DNA of 63,983 bases from the NCBI GenBank assembly GCA_023411555.1, contig JAEYOQ010000056.1, positions 1 through 63,983 on the forward strand, given 5' to 3'. How positions within the stretch are numbered: position 1 is the stretch's first letter; each line of letters starts with the position of its first letter. Shown here piece after piece: positions 44,437-53,984 of the stretch. Both the position numbers and the translations under genes were made by a program. This DNA is from Bacillota bacterium. GTDB lineage: Bacteria; Bacillota; Clostridia; Lachnospirales; Lachnospiraceae. The notes below the pieces were generated by a model. That model did no database searches. It saw nothing but the letters and a program-made list of their open reading frames with translations, and was not told the DNA's origin.

Positions 44437-45432
44437 ATGAAAAAAATTCTTATGATCGGAACGGGTGGAACCATTGCCTCTACAAAAGCAGCAAATGGAG
44501 GCTTACATCCCCAAATGACTTCTGAGGAGATTTTGATGTATATACCAGACATCTCAAGAATCTGTAAGGTCGACACAGTTCAGGTATGTAATATAGACAG
44601 CACCAATATATCTCCTGATATCTGGTTGCTACTCGTTCAAACGATACAAGCTAATTATGATAGCTATGACGGCTTTGTAATATGTCACGGCACCGATACC
44701 ATGGCTTATACTGCTGCTGCCCTGTCCTACCTGATACAGAATTCACCCAAACCGATCGTACTAACCGGTGCACAGAGACCCATCAATATGGATATCACGG
44801 ATTCGAAAACAAATTTATTTGATAGCTTTTTGTATGCCTCCTCTGAGGAAGCAAGCGGGGTACAAATTGTATTCAACGGTAAAGTTATTCTGGGCACAAG
44901 AGCCAGAAAAACTCATTCCAAGAGCTTTCAGGCCTTCTCCAGCATCAATTATCCCTATCTTGCCGTCATACAGGATAGCCATCTGATTCAATACATCAGA
45001 GAGCCTAAGCAGAAAGCACCCACCTTTTATCAAAATCTAAATCCAAAGGTTGGCTTATTCAAGCTAACTCCGGGATCAGATTCCGATATTCTTGATTATA
45101 TGTTCACTAAATATGATGCGGTTATCATCGAAAGCTATGGTGTCGGCGGTATACCATCTCTGCCCCAGCATCATTATCTTGAAATCATTCAAGAATGGAC
45201 AGACCAGGGCAAAACAGTTGTTATGACAACTCAGGTCCCCAATGAAGGAAGTGACATGAACATATATCAGGTGGGTCATGAGCTAAAAAACAAGGTAAGC
45301 ATAATCGAAGCCTACGACATGATTATCGAAGCGGTAGTAAGTAAGCTGATGTGGATTCTTGGTCAGACCAATGATCCTGAGCTGATTAAGGGTATGTTCT
45401 ATACTACTGTAAGTAATGATATTCTTTATTAA
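44437..45432 (+). CDS. ansA: L-asparaginase (type I)
   Basis: It hydrolyses asparagine to aspartate and ammonia. The 331 residues contain the first catalytic Thr in GTGGTIAST (residues 8-16) and the second motif HGTDTMAYTA (about 88-97) with Thr-Asp. KTHSK and SYGVGGIP are also conserved. There is no signal peptide, so it is the cytoplasmic type I. AAGGAAAAG precedes the start. The next gene on the same strand is a CPBP protease, 41 bases later. Confidence 0.93.
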   Translation: MKKILMIGTGGTIASTKAANGGLHPQMTSEEILMYIPDISRICKVDTVQVCNIDSTNISPDIWLLLVQTIQANYDSYDGFVICHGTDTMAYTAAALSYLIQNSPKPIVLTGAQRPINMDITDSKTNLFDSFLYASSEEASGVQIVFNGKVILGTRARKTHSKSFQAFSSINYPYLAVIQDSHLIQYIREPKQKAPTFYQNLNPKVGLFKLTPGSDSDILDYMFTKYDAVIIESYGVGGIPSLPQHHYLEIIQEWTDQGKTVVMTTQVPNEGSDMNIYQVGHELKNKVSIIEAYDMIIEAVVSKLMWILGQTNDPELIKGMFYTTVSNDILY

Positions 45433-45473
45433 TTAATTATGTTATAATTGAATAAAAAACGTGGGAGGTTAGT

Positions 45474-46445
45474 ATGGATACGAATATGATGCGTCAAGAG
45501 AGTCCACAGCTAAAATCCGATCATCTTGAGACAGATTCTAAGCTGGAGACGAAAAGAATTCTATTATTTTTGGCGATTACCTTTGTCATAACCTATGCCG
45601 TGGAAATAGGGATCATAGGACCATTCGTTACGGGAGAGGATTCACAACTTGCTATGATTGGTCAGCTCCTTATAGGTAGTGTGATGTTTATCCCTGCGAT
45701 CGGTGTTTTACTGACCCGATTGATTACCAAAGAGGGGTTCCGCAATTCCCTACTCCGATTACCCCAGCTTAAGAAGAATCTAGGCTATTATCTCTTTGCC
45801 TGGTTCGGACCGGGAATTTTGACCTTAATAGGTTCTCTGATTTACTTCGCATTTAACCCCGGAAAGTTTGATCCTGAGTTATCCTATCTAGCTAAGGCTT
45901 ATGAAAGCACCGGCACAGTGATAACCCCAGCCCAGCTTCAGACTACGATGCTAATTCAGCTTGCTGTGGCCTTTTTTCTCGGACCTTTAATGAATGTACT
46001 TAATTGCTTCGGAGAAGAGTGGGGCTGGAGAGGCTACCTTCTTCCTAAGATGAAAGGGAAATTCAAAATTCTTCCGATGCTTTTGATTAATGGTTTTATC
46101 TGGGGTATCTGGCATGCACCACTGACTGCCCTCGGTCATAATTACGGTACCGGTTATCCCGGCTATCCTTTTACCGGTATCCTTGCCATGGTGATCTTTT
46201 GTATTGTACTTGGAGCCATATTCTCCTTTGTTACAATTCGAACCAACAGCTGTATTCCTGCAGTTTTTGCTCATGGTGGTCTTAATTCCATCGCAGCAGC
46301 TGGCATCTACTTCTGTGTGGATGGAGGCAACCCTTTCATTGGTCCTTCCCCTACAGGCATCATCGGAGGCATCGGATTTATCCTTGTCGCCGTAGTAATT
46401 ACGATAAAGCTGATGAAGGAAGAGAAATCAAAGGAACAACTTTAG
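45474..46445 (+). CDS. CPBP-family intramembrane metalloprotease
   Basis: The 323-residue membrane protein has about eight helices. CPBP (Abi) family motifs are clear: EEWGWRGYLLP (motif 1, about residues 179-189), WGIWHAPL (motif 2 with His) and a late AHGGLNS (motif 3). Such proteases cleave membrane substrates and often give self-immunity to peptides. Target unknown. GGGAGG lies before the start. Confidence 0.92.
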   Translation: MDTNMMRQESPQLKSDHLETDSKLETKRILLFLAITFVITYAVEIGIIGPFVTGEDSQLAMIGQLLIGSVMFIPAIGVLLTRLITKEGFRNSLLRLPQLKKNLGYYLFAWFGPGILTLIGSLIYFAFNPGKFDPELSYLAKAYESTGTVITPAQLQTTMLIQLAVAFFLGPLMNVLNCFGEEWGWRGYLLPKMKGKFKILPMLLINGFIWGIWHAPLTALGHNYGTGYPGYPFTGILAMVIFCIVLGAIFSFVTIRTNSCIPAVFAHGGLNSIAAAGIYFCVDGGNPFIGPSPTGIIGGIGFILVAVVITIKLMKEEKSKEQL

Positions 46446-46452
46446 CTACTAA

Positions 46453-46511
46453 GAGGCTGTGATACCATATTACTTCGTCTATTAAGACAAGTATTATGAT
46501 ATCACAGCCTC
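46453..46511. terminator. Shared terminator between CPBP and Nudix genes
   Basis: GAGGCTGTGATA (46453-46464) and TATCACAGCCTC (46500-46511) make a 12-bp stem between convergent genes. It could serve both strands, though T-runs are short. Confidence 0.6.
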
Positions 46512-46516
46512 CTCTG

Positions 46517-46933
46517 TTAATGCCTCGCACTTCCCATGCCAAAGCTCTTCACCTGCTCTACCATATGGCCGATATTACCCTCACCGGCGAACCGGCTCAT
46601 ATCAAAGAAATCCTCATTCAAGTCAAGCCATACCAAAGGATGTGCTTCTTCCCTCAGCTTGATATCCCTGGTTAATACTCCTGCATAAACTTCAACATAA
46701 CAATCTTGATTATAATAGGTAAAGTCCATCATATGATGTAACAAAATATCCTGCCTTGTTATACCCGTTTCCTCCAGTAGCTCGCGGTATGCAGCTTCTA
46801 CACCGGTTTCACCTGCTTCTATCTTGCCACCATTCAAGTTATAGAGCCCATTATAGGGATCCTTCGTACGCTTACAGAAGAGGAGCTTGGTATTGTCCTT
46901 ATTGTAAACCATAATACAGTTATAGCCTTGCAT
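46517..46933 (-). CDS. Nudix hydrolase (MutT-like)
   Basis: The 138 residues contain a complete Nudix box (GGKIEAGETGVEAAYRELLEE plus TGI), which binds Mg and hydrolyses nucleoside diphosphate derivatives. The length and CKRTKDPYNGLYNLNGGK region are like 8-oxo-dGTP diphosphatases, but the substrate is not certain. The start at 46933 has AGGAGG 5 bases upstream; a frame to 46960 would span that site. Confidence 0.9.
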   Translation of the reverse strand: MQGYNCIMVYNKDNTKLLFCKRTKDPYNGLYNLNGGKIEAGETGVEAAYRELLEETGITRQDILLHHMMDFTYYNQDCYVEVYAGVLTRDIKLREEAHPLVWLDLNEDFFDMSRFAGEGNIGHMVEQVKSFGMGSARH

Positions 46934-47007
46934 AAAGCCTCCTATTATTTTTAGCCACACTTATAGGCAAATAATTGAATTGACTTATCATATCGTTTTG
47001 TGATAAC

Positions 47008-47030
47008 AAAAAAACCCTTGAAATCAAGGG
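47008..47030 (-). terminator. Terminator of tRNA-Gln
   Basis: CCCTTG (47015-47020) and CAAGGG (47025-47030) with seven T following on the minus strand. Confidence 0.85.
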
Positions 47031-47038
47031 CTTAATAG

Positions 47039-47110
47039 CTGGGGTACTAGGATTCGAACCTAGAGATGCTGGAGTCAGAGTCCAGTGCCTTACCGTTTGG
47101 CGATACCCCA
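47039..47110 (-). tRNA. tRNA-Gln (anticodon CTG)
   Basis: A 7-bp acceptor stem (TGGGGTA/TACCCCA), D loop, anticodon stem CTGGA/TCCAG with loop CTCTGAC (anticodon CTG, reads CAG) and T arm CTAGG-TTCGAAT-CCTAG. The discriminator is G, as in other bacterial tRNA-Gln. CCA is not encoded. It is a single tRNA with its own terminator just downstream. Confidence 0.96.
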
Positions 47111-47220
47111 AGGGTTATTCAATTCGTATCAGTGACAACCGCCACGAATGATATTATAACTTATGGCTATTAATTTTGCAAGTACTATTTTAAATTTTTT
47201 TCTGCCATTATTTGGACGCT

Positions 47221-48399
47221 CTATTCCTCCTCTACGAAGCTATTCTCCATGGTGATGATACACTGATATCTAGAGTCCTTTAAGCGAATTTCTTCAACAA
47301 TCTTCGATAACAGCTTTTGTTCCTCTGACTTTGTATAGGAATAGGGAAGTACCAGATCGAAGATCAGGTTAATCTGATGTTCTCCGTTTACGATTCTAAA
47401 GTCGTGGATTGATGCCTTTTTCTCCAGCTTTTTAATAATACCTTGAACCATCTCCTTCTTCTCAGTTACCGTTGTATCATTTACCTCAATAGGATCCATA
47501 TGAATTACCAGGAAGATGTCTAACTTCTCCAGCACGTCCCTCTCAATCTGGTCTATGGTCTCATGAGCATGCTCAAAGCCTATATTATTCGGCACCTCAG
47601 CATGGATGGTTGCCATGCGACGGGTCGGTCCGTAATTATGAATAATCAGGTCATGGGTACCGCAGATATCATCATAGCTTTCCACCATGCAAGTAATCTT
47701 CTGATAGACCTCTCTCTCAATAGCCTGCCCAAGGAGCGGCTCCAGTGTCTCCCTTGCAATATTAAAGCCCGCAAACATAACGAAGATCGAGACCAGTAGT
47801 CCCATATAGCCATCGATATTCACCCCAGTGAAAGCCATAATGAGGGTAGAAATAATCGTTGCCGTGGTTACGAGAACATCATTTCTTGAATCAGCTGAGG
47901 TAGCCAGCATTACCGTGGAATTGATCCGTTTACCCAGCTTTCGGTTAAACAGTGACATCCAGATCTTCACTAATACAGATAAAATCAATATTCCAACAAG
48001 AATAGGGTTAAAGGTCATCTCCTCAGGATGCAACACCTTATCAAAGGCTCCCTTGAACAGCTGAAAACCAACCTGTAGTATAATGAATGCCACCGCAAGG
48101 GCAGAGATATACTCAAAGCGTCCATGTCCGAAGGGATGCTCCTTGTCAGCCGGCCTTTCCGCCAGCTTTACACCGATGAAGCTGATGATGGATGAGGCCG
48201 CATCAGATAGGTTGTTGAATGCATCTGCCATGACCGAGATACTGTTGATTAGCATTCCGATCGTCAGCTTCGTCAGGCATAGCAAGACATTGCAGATAAT
48301 TCCAACCAAACTGGATAGAATTCCATAATGGGTACGAACCTTTGCGTTTTCTGTATTTTTATAATCCTTTATAAATAATCTTACTAATAATTCAGTCAA
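47221..48399 (-). CDS. Cation diffusion facilitator transporter
   Basis: The 392-residue protein has six helices and a cytoplasmic C-terminal domain, exporting Zn, Fe, Mn or similar. Metal site residues appear in MADAFNNLSDA (helix 2, DxxxD) and in the EHPFGHGRFEY loop. The C-terminal part has a conserved His-rich HAEVP and GxEHAHE region (about 280-300) for metal binding. It is monocistronic. Confidence 0.93.
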   Translation of the reverse strand: MTELLVRLFIKDYKNTENAKVRTHYGILSSLVGIICNVLLCLTKLTIGMLINSISVMADAFNNLSDAASSIISFIGVKLAERPADKEHPFGHGRFEYISALAVAFIILQVGFQLFKGAFDKVLHPEEMTFNPILVGILILSVLVKIWMSLFNRKLGKRINSTVMLATSADSRNDVLVTTATIISTLIMAFTGVNIDGYMGLLVSIFVMFAGFNIARETLEPLLGQAIEREVYQKITCMVESYDDICGTHDLIIHNYGPTRRMATIHAEVPNNIGFEHAHETIDQIERDVLEKLDIFLVIHMDPIEVNDTTVTEKKEMVQGIIKKLEKKASIHDFRIVNGEHQINLIFDLVLPYSYTKSEEQKLLSKIVEEIRLKDSRYQCIITMENSFVEEE

Positions 48400-48694
48400 A
48401 ACAAAGTCTCCTTCAAATTGATCAATCCATACGAAAATCCCAACACACTTTTTTTACATATCACTCATACTAAAGCTTATATACCTGTGGAAAATACAGG
48501 GATGTATGCATATTGTATCATATGTGATATCAGAGTCAAGAACTTATCCCGTTATCTATCGACACCAATTGTAGTTATCTTGTAAAATATATCCTATCTC
48601 ATAAATTATCTTGTCTATTTCTGCATTATCATGCATAATACATAAATAGAATAGACAATATCGTTAACTAATAATCACGGAAAGGCAAATCACT
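48400..48694. other. Divergent intergenic region before the GDPD gene
   Basis: AT-rich, with no gene and no confident promoter pair; it separates two divergent genes and must hold both promoters. Confidence 0.35.
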
Positions 48695-50542
48695 ATGAAA
48701 AAAGCCAGACGCCTGAAAAATCAATATTTTCGTTACCATAACCGCTCTCTTTTCCTGATCGATACCATATACAATGTATTTTTCCTTATGTTCATTATAC
48801 CCTTAGCCAGTCATACCCTGAAGTTAATAATGAAATTGTCACGGGTCAGCTACATAACTCAGGAAAACGTATTATCGTTGTTCACCACACCTCACGCCCT
48901 CCTTTTGCTTTGCCTTTTGCTTATTGTGGTTCTTCTGTTCCTGCAAATCAAGTTGGAATCCCTCCTGTATTATTGTTCTACGGAAGGAAATTCTCCACGT
49001 CCACAGCTATCCAGACTAATTTATTTCGGATTATTAAAGACCATCACTAATCTTCGTAAGGGCAGAGTGACTCCCTTATTTTTTACTCTTCTCTTCTATA
49101 TATTTGTCAACCTACCTGTCATGATCGGTATCACCTTCCTGTCAGATATTGAATTCACTAGTGGTGCAGATGACGAAATGATCGCAAAGAGCTTAATCAT
49201 TGCTGTCTTAATCCTCCTAAGCTTTATCTCCTTCCGTGGTATCTTTGCCCCACATTACTATATGAATGAGAATGTATCCTTCTCTCAGGCATTTCAGTAT
49301 TCCAAAGATCTTCTTAGACATAGAGGTAAGCATGCCTTCCGTATCCTTCTTGTCAGCCATACCGTTCTGACATTTAGCTTCTTTGCCTTCTACTATGGAC
49401 TCCTGTTGATGACTGCTATGGGGGCCTATTTCTTCACGGATAAAAGCCTGGTTATTACGGTATTCCTATCGGCATATCCCAAGATTAATCTGTATGCCAC
49501 CCTACTATATAGCATGATTACCTTCACCATTCACATCAATCTTACAACCTCCTTATTCAACAACTACCAACAGGAGGCATTGCAGGATATTCTCCCTAGT
49601 CACCCAGACTTTGATTACCATTTTGCTTATCGTAGTAGACTGCACCACTATGCAATCAACGGTGCAATCATAGCCCTGTTAGTAGCAGGGGTTTTTAACC
49701 TCTATTTTACTATTTATAATGACTCCTTCTACCTGACAAACGCTCTTTCTGGTATTACTATCTCCTCACACCGCGGTAATTCCACTATCGCTCCGGAGAA
49801 TACGATTCCCGCCCTGGAGAGTGCAATTGTTGCAGAATCCGATTATGCAGAGATTGATATCCAGCAAAATAAGGATGGTACTCTGGTCTTGCTTCATGAT
49901 AAGACTCTGAAACGTACTGCCGGAGTAAATGAATTCATCTGGGATCTAACCGATGAACAGCTCACCAGACTGGATGTAGGCTCCTGGTTCTCCCTAGAAT
50001 ATCTAAACACCAAAATCCCCACCTTGGAAGAGGTCCTGATACATTGTAAGGATCGCATCAAGCTTAATATCGAGATAAAAATAACTGGAAATGAAAATGC
50101 GCTGGAAGAGCAGCTTGTCTCTCTGTTGGAGAAATATAATTTTGAAGATCAATGCGTCATTTCCTCCTCGAATCACAGCTCTCTGATAAAAATAAAGGAG
50201 CTCAACAGTGAGATTCATACGGGATTAATTTTATCGGTAGTTTATGGTAACTTCTTCGATAAGGAGTATATCGATTTCTTTAGTATCCGTTATAACTTCG
50301 TAAATAAAGACATGGTGACCAAAGCACACCGTGCCGGTAAAGAGGTTCATGTCTGGACCGTCAACACTGCCAGAGAGATGGAGCGAATGAAATCACTTAA
50401 TGTTGATGTCATCATTACGGATAAACCTTCCCTTGCCAGAGAAGTTCTTTACCGGAATGATACGAATGCTTCCTTTCTCCAGCTGCTTCGTAAGATGTTA
50501 AAGAACCGCTCCTATTACCGCCTGTCTCAGACACTGGATTAA
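48695..50542 (+). CDS. Membrane glycerophosphodiester phosphodiesterase
   Basis: The 615 residues consist of an N-terminal membrane domain of about seven helices (1-360) and a C-terminal GDPD domain (about 365-600). The GDPD motif is SSHRGNSTIAPENT (His, Arg, Glu), then EIDIQ and LLHDKTL. It degrades glycerophosphodiesters or lipoteichoic-acid precursors at the membrane. The N-terminal part matches the glycerophosphoryl diester phosphodiesterase membrane domain. Confidence 0.92.
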   Translation: MKKARRLKNQYFRYHNRSLFLIDTIYNVFFLMFIIPLASHTLKLIMKLSRVSYITQENVLSLFTTPHALLLLCLLLIVVLLFLQIKLESLLYYCSTEGNSPRPQLSRLIYFGLLKTITNLRKGRVTPLFFTLLFYIFVNLPVMIGITFLSDIEFTSGADDEMIAKSLIIAVLILLSFISFRGIFAPHYYMNENVSFSQAFQYSKDLLRHRGKHAFRILLVSHTVLTFSFFAFYYGLLLMTAMGAYFFTDKSLVITVFLSAYPKINLYATLLYSMITFTIHINLTTSLFNNYQQEALQDILPSHPDFDYHFAYRSRLHHYAINGAIIALLVAGVFNLYFTIYNDSFYLTNALSGITISSHRGNSTIAPENTIPALESAIVAESDYAEIDIQQNKDGTLVLLHDKTLKRTAGVNEFIWDLTDEQLTRLDVGSWFSLEYLNTKIPTLEEVLIHCKDRIKLNIEIKITGNENALEEQLVSLLEKYNFEDQCVISSSNHSSLIKIKELNSEIHTGLILSVVYGNFFDKEYIDFFSIRYNFVNKDMVTKAHRAGKEVHVWTVNTAREMERMKSLNVDVIITDKPSLAREVLYRNDTNASFLQLLRKMLKNRSYYRLSQTLD

Positions 50543-50558
50543 CTTATTGTTAAAAGCA

Positions 50559-50602
50559 AAACCGCGGGTTATCTGACATTATCACTGTCCTTCCCGCGGT
50601 TT
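50559..50602. terminator. Terminator of the GDPD gene
   Basis: AAACCGCGGG (50559-50568) pairs with CCCGCGGTTT (50593-50602). It lies 16 bases past the stop. Confidence 0.75.
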
Positions 50603-50674
50603 ACTATATCTATGAATTCATTTCTCTTTATACAACTACATCTGCTTCTTATCTTACCCTTAGCGGTCCTCTTT

Positions 50675-51844
50675 TTACAAAGCAAGACGATAAATATTCT
50701 CTACATCCTTTGCACTTAACTTCATAAAACTACCGATGGTACCCTTCTCCCCAAGACCCAGGGTCTTAACCATAAAGGGTATATCCTCTTCTTTTGCACC
50801 TAGTTCACGAAAGCTAATTGGCATGCCAATTGAGGTCAGAAACTTCTTCAATCGCTCGATTCCCTCCATTGCTGTCTCCTCGGGATTCATATAATTCATA
50901 TGACAACCCCAGAGTCTTACTGCAAGCTGTGCGAAGCGCATTACATCCTGTTTCATGACATAGGTCATCCAGGCAGGGAATATCACAGCCAGCCCTGCAC
51001 CATGAGTCACATCATACAAAGCGGAGAGCTCATGTTCAATCATATGACTGGACCAGTCCTGGTCACGGCCTACTCCGACAAGGTTATTATGAGCCACCAT
51101 ACCTGCCCACATAATATTCGCTCTGGCTTCATAATTATCCGGATCTGCGATTACTCTTGGTACCTCCTTGATCATTGTCAGGAGAACTGCTTCACAAAGA
51201 CGGTCGGTAATCTCAACCTCCTTCGTATTGGTGAAATACCGTTCAAATACATGTGCCATAATATCAGCAGCACCTGCAGCGGTCTGATAAGCCGGAAGTG
51301 TCTGTGTCAGCTCAGGATTAAGGATAGAGAATACAGGGCGAAGGTGTTCACTTCCTGCACCACGCTTAAGCATTCCTTCCTCCTTCGTTATTACGGTATC
51401 ACCAGAGCCTTCACTGCCTGCTGCCGCAATCGTTAGCACAGTGGCCACCTTAAGTGCCTTCGTAATTGGTTTTCCCTCATAGAAATCCCAAAAGTCACCG
51501 TCATATACTGCACCGGCTGCAATTGCCTTTGCTGAGTCAATAGCACTTCCCCCACCTACTGCGAGTATAAAGTCTACTCCCTCCTTCTTACACAGCTCGA
51601 TTCCGGTATATACGAGACCACTCTTCGGGTTCGGTTGCACTCCACCCAGCTCCATATAACTGATATTTTCCTTATCAAGAGAAGCCTTTACTCTGTCCAA
51701 CAGACCAGAGCGAACCACGGAACCACCACCGTAATGTATCAGTACCTTATTCCCTCCAAAGCGACGCACATAATGACCGGTTTCCAATTCGGTATCCTTA
51801 CCAAACACAAAATAAGTAGGGCTGTAAAAAGTAAAATTGTTCAT
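50675..51844 (-). CDS. Iron-containing alcohol dehydrogenase (butanol dehydrogenase type)
   Basis: The 389 residues belong to the iron-dependent class III alcohol dehydrogenases. The NAD(P) motif GGGSAIDSAK is at about 96-105, and the metal ligands are Asp in AADIMAH and His in SHMIEHEL and THGAGLA. It reduces aldehydes to alcohols in fermentation, close to BdhA and YqhD. The ribosome site AAAGGAGA is part of the first of three tandem repeats upstream (51851-52021). Confidence 0.93.
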   Translation of the reverse strand: MNNFTFYSPTYFVFGKDTELETGHYVRRFGGNKVLIHYGGGSVVRSGLLDRVKASLDKENISYMELGGVQPNPKSGLVYTGIELCKKEGVDFILAVGGGSAIDSAKAIAAGAVYDGDFWDFYEGKPITKALKVATVLTIAAAGSEGSGDTVITKEEGMLKRGAGSEHLRPVFSILNPELTQTLPAYQTAAGAADIMAHVFERYFTNTKEVEITDRLCEAVLLTMIKEVPRVIADPDNYEARANIMWAGMVAHNNLVGVGRDQDWSSHMIEHELSALYDVTHGAGLAVIFPAWMTYVMKQDVMRFAQLAVRLWGCHMNYMNPEETAMEGIERLKKFLTSIGMPISFRELGAKEEDIPFMVKTLGLGEKGTIGSFMKLSAKDVENIYRLAL

Positions 51845-51850
51845 ACCAAA

Positions 51851-52021
51851 TCTCCTTTCAAGAAATAATAATGTGATGATTACTTAGAAAAGGAGATTTT
51901 GATCTCCCTTTCAAGAAATAATAAAGTGATCATTACTTAGAAAAGGAGATTTTGATCTCCCTTTCTAGAAATAATAAAGTGATGATTGCTTAGAAAAGGA
52001 GATTTTGATCTCCCTTTCTAG
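51851..52021. repeat. Three tandem 52/53-bp repeats upstream of the alcohol dehydrogenase gene
   Basis: Units start at 51851, 51903 and 51956, with a partial fourth at 52009-52021. Each contains GGAGATTTTGATCTCC (a GGAGAT/ATCTCC hairpin, not complete in the first half of unit 1) and AAATAATAA-GTGAT-ATTACTTAG. On the minus strand, copies carry AAAGGAGA, the Shine-Dalgarno sequence of the gene that follows. So a promoter-leader segment has been duplicated. Confidence 0.85.
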
Positions 52022-52134
52022 CTAGTCTACTGAATGAATACTGAGATGCTCATTAACTGTTAACTATAATGATATATTACTTAAATAAAGATTTCCATGT
52101 GTTTTATTCTACTTCTGTATGGCCTCTGAAAATT

Positions 52135-52245
52135 ATGGCTGTTTACCAACTGCCCCCGGATCATTTCGATTATGACTATTTTAAGCTTTCTCCTACTTAT
52201 CTATTCAATTATAAGGAGCTCAAGGTGAGATTAGAAGACGATTAA
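52135..52245 (+). CDS. Possible 36-residue peptide or gene remnant
   Basis: A short frame starting MAVYQLPPDHFDYDYFKLSP and ending with charged KVRLEDD. The composition looks coding, but there is no ribosome site before the ATG. It may be a fragment of a larger lost gene. Confidence 0.25.
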   Translation: MAVYQLPPDHFDYDYFKLSPTYLFNYKELKVRLEDD

Positions 52246-52261
52246 ACTCCCCCTCATACCC

Positions 52262-52290
52262 TTGACAGTGATAATGTCATGGAATAATAT
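52262..52290 (+). promoter_or_regulatory. Promoter of the YbjQ-like gene
   Basis: TTGACA (52262-52267) and TAATAT (52285-52290) with a 17-base spacer. The spacer has an inverted repeat TGACA...TGTCA that overlaps the -35 box. Confidence 0.65.
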
Positions 52291-52359
52291 GGTACGTATC
52301 AAAGATGTAACGACACTATATTCATAATCTCAAAATGAGAGGAAAAGGAAGGTAGAAAG

Positions 52360-52680
52360 ATGATAATTACCACCACACCATCCATTGAAGGTAGACAAAT
52401 TACCGATTATCTTGGTGTTGTATTCGGAGAGGTTATCTCCGGAGTAGATTTTGTTAAGGATTTTGCAGCCGGGCTATCCAATTTTTTCGGAGGCCGCTCC
52501 GGGACCTATGAGGAAGAGCTGATCCGAGCGAGAGAACAGGCGATGCAGGAGATGGCGCAGCGCGCACATCAGATGGGTGCCGATGCTGTTGTCGGTGTTG
52601 ATGTTGATTACGAGGTACTAGGAGCCAATAACGGTATGCTGATGGTAACCGCCTCCGGTACTGCCGTAAGAATAAAGTAA
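52360..52680 (+). CDS. YbjQ/UPF0145 family protein
   Basis: The 106-residue protein matches YbjQ in size and signature: MIITTTPSIEGRQITDYLGVV, then EEELIRAREQAMQEMAQRAHQMGADAVVGVDVDYE. The family forms pentamers and has been annotated as heavy-metal-binding, but the role is unsettled. It has its own promoter and terminator. Confidence 0.92.
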   Translation: MIITTTPSIEGRQITDYLGVVFGEVISGVDFVKDFAAGLSNFFGGRSGTYEEELIRAREQAMQEMAQRAHQMGADAVVGVDVDYEVLGANNGMLMVTASGTAVRIK

Positions 52681-52750
52681 GCATTTATTATTTAGAGAAT
52701 CCACACTAGTAAGCACGCTCTGAGAACTTTCTAGTGACATGTACAAGGAA

Positions 52751-52789
52751 CCCGCCGGACGGTCAGAAGACCATTCAGGCGGGCTTTTT
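52751..52789 (+). terminator. Terminator of the YbjQ-like gene
   Basis: CCCGCC (52751-52756) and GGCGGG (52778-52783) form the outer stem, with GGTC/GACC inside, followed by CTTTTT. Confidence 0.85.
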
Positions 52790-52791
52790 GA

Positions 52792-53955
52792 TTAGAGTGC
52801 TATAATCTGTACAACAACAATGGTCAAGCATATAACTGTATATAGAATGGTACCAAGATTAAGTAGATAACCAGATTTCTTCACCATAGGCTTCTGTAGG
52901 CGGTAAAGTCTTATTTTCTTAAAATTAAAGATAAAGAGCAAAATACCACTGGTGATACAAGCGAAAACCCACCCTACTATCAGTAGATTAAAAAATATCG
53001 ATTGCTTCATAGATAATGGTGCTATTATCACACCTATGGAGTTAATCATTATGTGCAAAAGGATATTATATCGTATTGTATTTGTACGGATTGCCACATA
53101 GGCAAATATGATACCCAGCGCTGTTGCATAGAACATCTGCGCCACGTTCATATGAAACAAGCCAAAGGCAATTGCGGATATTAGAATAGCCGGTATATCT
53201 CCGTAGTTTCTAAGCTTATTTAATAAAAGCTTACGAAAAATTAATTCCTCTACAATCGGAGCGACAATGGATGCATAGAGGACTCTTATAATCAAGTTAC
53301 TGTCTATCATGATATCCATCAACGGATTGAGATCCATTAAGTTCCCTCCCTTTAATAAGGTTATCATAAAGGTTAGAAACACGCTGAAGAAATTCGTGAT
53401 ATACATCACTGCAGTGCTGATTAAGAAGATGGATAGGAATTGCAAGGGTTTCAGCTTTACAACCTCACCCCTCTTAGGTTCCGGCAGATGTCTGGATAGA
53501 AAATAGAATACCGGAAGTCCGATACCTACGACTGATACTGCCGTGAGAGCCCAGAGATACCAATCTGTCTCAGCAATCCAAGGCCAGACACTGTGCACCG
53601 CAAAATCAATAAGCTGTTGAGATAATATTACAAGAACACTCATGATGAAAAGGTAAAATGCAACCTTACTAAGAACAGCTTTTGTAGGAGGATGAGGCTC
53701 TGCTCCATAGCGGTTATCTTCATTTCCATACTCTGGCGGATAAACATTCAGAATACGGTTCTGGTGGTACATATTTGGATGAATATTATTCTGTTGATAT
53801 ATTCCCTGTGGACCATTACCGGCATAGAACGAATGCTCCCCCATTATGTTTGGGTTATATCGACCAGTCCCCGGCTCCATACCTGGGTTCCGCTTCTCAT
53901 ATATACTATGGTTCATTCCCTGATTATCATCATGCTTTTTCTCTCTTTGATCCAT
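52792..53955 (-). CDS. CPBP-family intramembrane metalloprotease with disordered N-terminus
   Basis: The 387 residues start with about 85 polar, Asn/Tyr/Gln-rich residues that look unstructured, then about eight helices. The CPBP motif 1 is EELIFRKLLL (about 237-246), motif 2 is FGLFHMN and motif 3 is HIMINSIG. The polar N-terminus is unlike the shorter family member at 45474-46445 and may recruit a partner. AGGGG is 5 bases before the start. Confidence 0.9.
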   Translation of the reverse strand: MDQREKKHDDNQGMNHSIYEKRNPGMEPGTGRYNPNIMGEHSFYAGNGPQGIYQQNNIHPNMYHQNRILNVYPPEYGNEDNRYGAEPHPPTKAVLSKVAFYLFIMSVLVILSQQLIDFAVHSVWPWIAETDWYLWALTAVSVVGIGLPVFYFLSRHLPEPKRGEVVKLKPLQFLSIFLISTAVMYITNFFSVFLTFMITLLKGGNLMDLNPLMDIMIDSNLIIRVLYASIVAPIVEELIFRKLLLNKLRNYGDIPAILISAIAFGLFHMNVAQMFYATALGIIFAYVAIRTNTIRYNILLHIMINSIGVIIAPLSMKQSIFFNLLIVGWVFACITSGILLFIFNFKKIRLYRLQKPMVKKSGYLLNLGTILYTVICLTIVVVQIIAL

Positions 53956-53984
53956 GAGTCCCCCTATTTCAAGGCATCTACTGC

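Larger units (their letters stand above)
52022..52359. other. Intergenic region upstream of the YbjQ-like gene
   Basis: The 338 bases contain the promoter at 52262-52290 and a short open frame at 52135-52245. Nothing else is recognised. Confidence 0.4.
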
